Shown in pieces: positions 63,277-64,000 of a stretch of DNA of 64,000 bases. The notes under the pieces were generated by a model. It searched no databases. It worked only from the letters and a program-made list of their open reading frames with translations, and was not told where the DNA came from. This DNA comes from Verrucomicrobiota bacterium. GTDB taxonomy: Bacteria > Verrucomicrobiota > Verrucomicrobiia > Limisphaerales > JADJPG01. Position 1 is the stretch's first letter. The number at the start of each line of letters is the position of its first letter. The DNA is taken from contig JADJPG010000037.1 in assembly GCA_016713365.1 (NCBI GenBank), forward strand, positions 37,392 to 101,391, written 5' to 3'. A program made the position numbers and the translations under genes.

Positions 63277-64000
63277 TTACTGTGGCGGCACGACTCGGAA
63301 GTAGCGGGCCGGCACGGAGCGGTCGATGGGCACGATCCAGTCAAAGCCGCCGAGAGGCAGAACGTTCGAGGTCACTGGCGCCCAGGTCTTCAGATCCGGG
63401 GAGGCCTCGATGGCGAACGCAGTTCCTTTCGGACCCGCGACGTGGATGCGCAGGAAGTCTTCACCGAATCGTTGGATGGATTTGATCTCCACGGGTTCGT
63501 CGAGCAGCTGCGCGCCCGCGATGCCACCGAAGGAATCCGCGATAGTGATCGGGATGTTGGTGTAGGTGGAGGAAGCTGCGTTCGTGATGCTGACCAGTCG
63601 GAGGCGGAAGATTTCTGACGATTCGAGGTCGTTGTCGAACGTGATCGCGATGGTGATGGTCTTGTTTGTTTCGCCTGGGGCGAAGGAGACCACGCCATTG
63701 GTCGCCGTAAAATGTCTCGAGCCGTCAGGGCGGTGCCGTTCGTGGTGGCGAAACGAACGCGCCCACGGTCGTGTTGGTCACGCCGGTGCGGGCTACGATG
63801 ACACTGATCGTGCCGTCGAGTTCAGTCGCGGTGTCGCTGTCGACGGTGAATCCGAGATACGCGAGGTCATCATCCGGTGATGGTGACGGTGTTGGTGCCG
63901 ATGCTGAGCGTCGAGTTGGTGATGCCGCTCAGGAGAACGCGGAAGGTTTCATTCGCTTCGTAAGTCAGGTCCGGCGACAGCGTGACGGTGAAGCTGTTGG
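63277..64000 (-). pseudogene. 3' end of secreted Calx-beta-repeat protein, several frameshifts, truncated by window edge
   Basis: The intact last part (63277-63693) reads VSFAPGETNKTITIAITFDN, then LESSEIFRLRLVS, a Calx-beta repeat, and a C-terminal domain with FAIEASPDLKTWAPVTSNVL ending VPARYFRVVPP, a common Verrucomicrobial tail. Upstream, homologous text continues but hops frames three times: NSFTVTLSPDLTYEANETFR, then DDDLAYLGFTVDSDTATELD, then FATTNGTALTARD. The breaks are near 63868, 63750 and 63713. It is a surface or secreted adhesin-like protein. It is either decayed or mis-assembled in repeats near a contig end. Confidence 0.75.

Noticed and set aside
1..64000. CRISPR arrays, rRNA genes, insertion sequences
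   Set aside because: I saw no regularly spaced repeats, no rRNA signatures and no transposase motifs in either strand.

Overview
The window looks like a high-GC draft contig from a Verrucomicrobiota bacterium, probably of the Pedosphaera/Limisphaerales type. The lineage is inferred from gene content only. The pointers are a DUF1501 protein translated in tandem with a DUF1549/DUF1553 'planctomycete cytochrome' protein, a secreted PIG-L deacetylase with a CBM9-like tail, a Cys-type sulfatase, and prepilin-like proteins with the FTLLELL...AKEKARRAQC layout.

Layout. Positions 1-4150 hold the end of a mobilizable element: a truncated MobF relaxase-helicase, a small unknown protein, an excisionase-like HTH protein and a tyrosine integrase. 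The integrase gene abuts an intact tRNA-Ser(GGA) at 4166-4254. Positions 4768-7814 carry four co-directional pseudopilin-type genes. Positions 8165-20562 are a copper-resistance block: a frameshifted CopA-type ATPase, a CorE-like ECF sigma factor with a cysteine-rich tail, a CusCBA efflux system, and several small Cys/Met-rich secreted proteins. A decayed second integrase (about 21043-21540) and a tRNA-Ser 3' fragment (21751-21780) close this block, so 4255-21780 may be a genomic island. After a MOSC gene comes a compact nirK-nirV-sco operon (22292-25273) with two FNR/NNR-like boxes upstream.

Positions 25556-49880 look like ordinary chromosome. They contain the DUF1501/PSD1 pair, PIG-L, a prepilin, Hsp20, lnt, argH, a sulfatase, three tandem WaaP-like kinases facing a methyltransferase, a CBM48 protein, a hybrid histidine kinase overlapping its likely periplasmic ligand-binding partner, a SNF2 helicase, and a small membrane protein with a ParB-like N-terminus. 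Positions 49885-62898 are taken by two very large surface-glycan genes. One encodes a 3,244-residue protein with about seven glycosyltransferase modules, a methyltransferase and TPRs. The other encodes a 1,076-residue protein with two FkbM methyltransferases, a ParB/Srx-like segment and a nucleotidyltransferase-like end. The right edge holds the end of a secreted Calx-beta-type protein.

Single-base frameshifts are a recurring theme. Clear cases are copA (about 9461), nirK (about 24713), the end of the FkbM gene (about 59691) and three in the edge gene. Long neighbouring ORFs are intact, so these may be local assembly errors or real decay. Read depth would decide.
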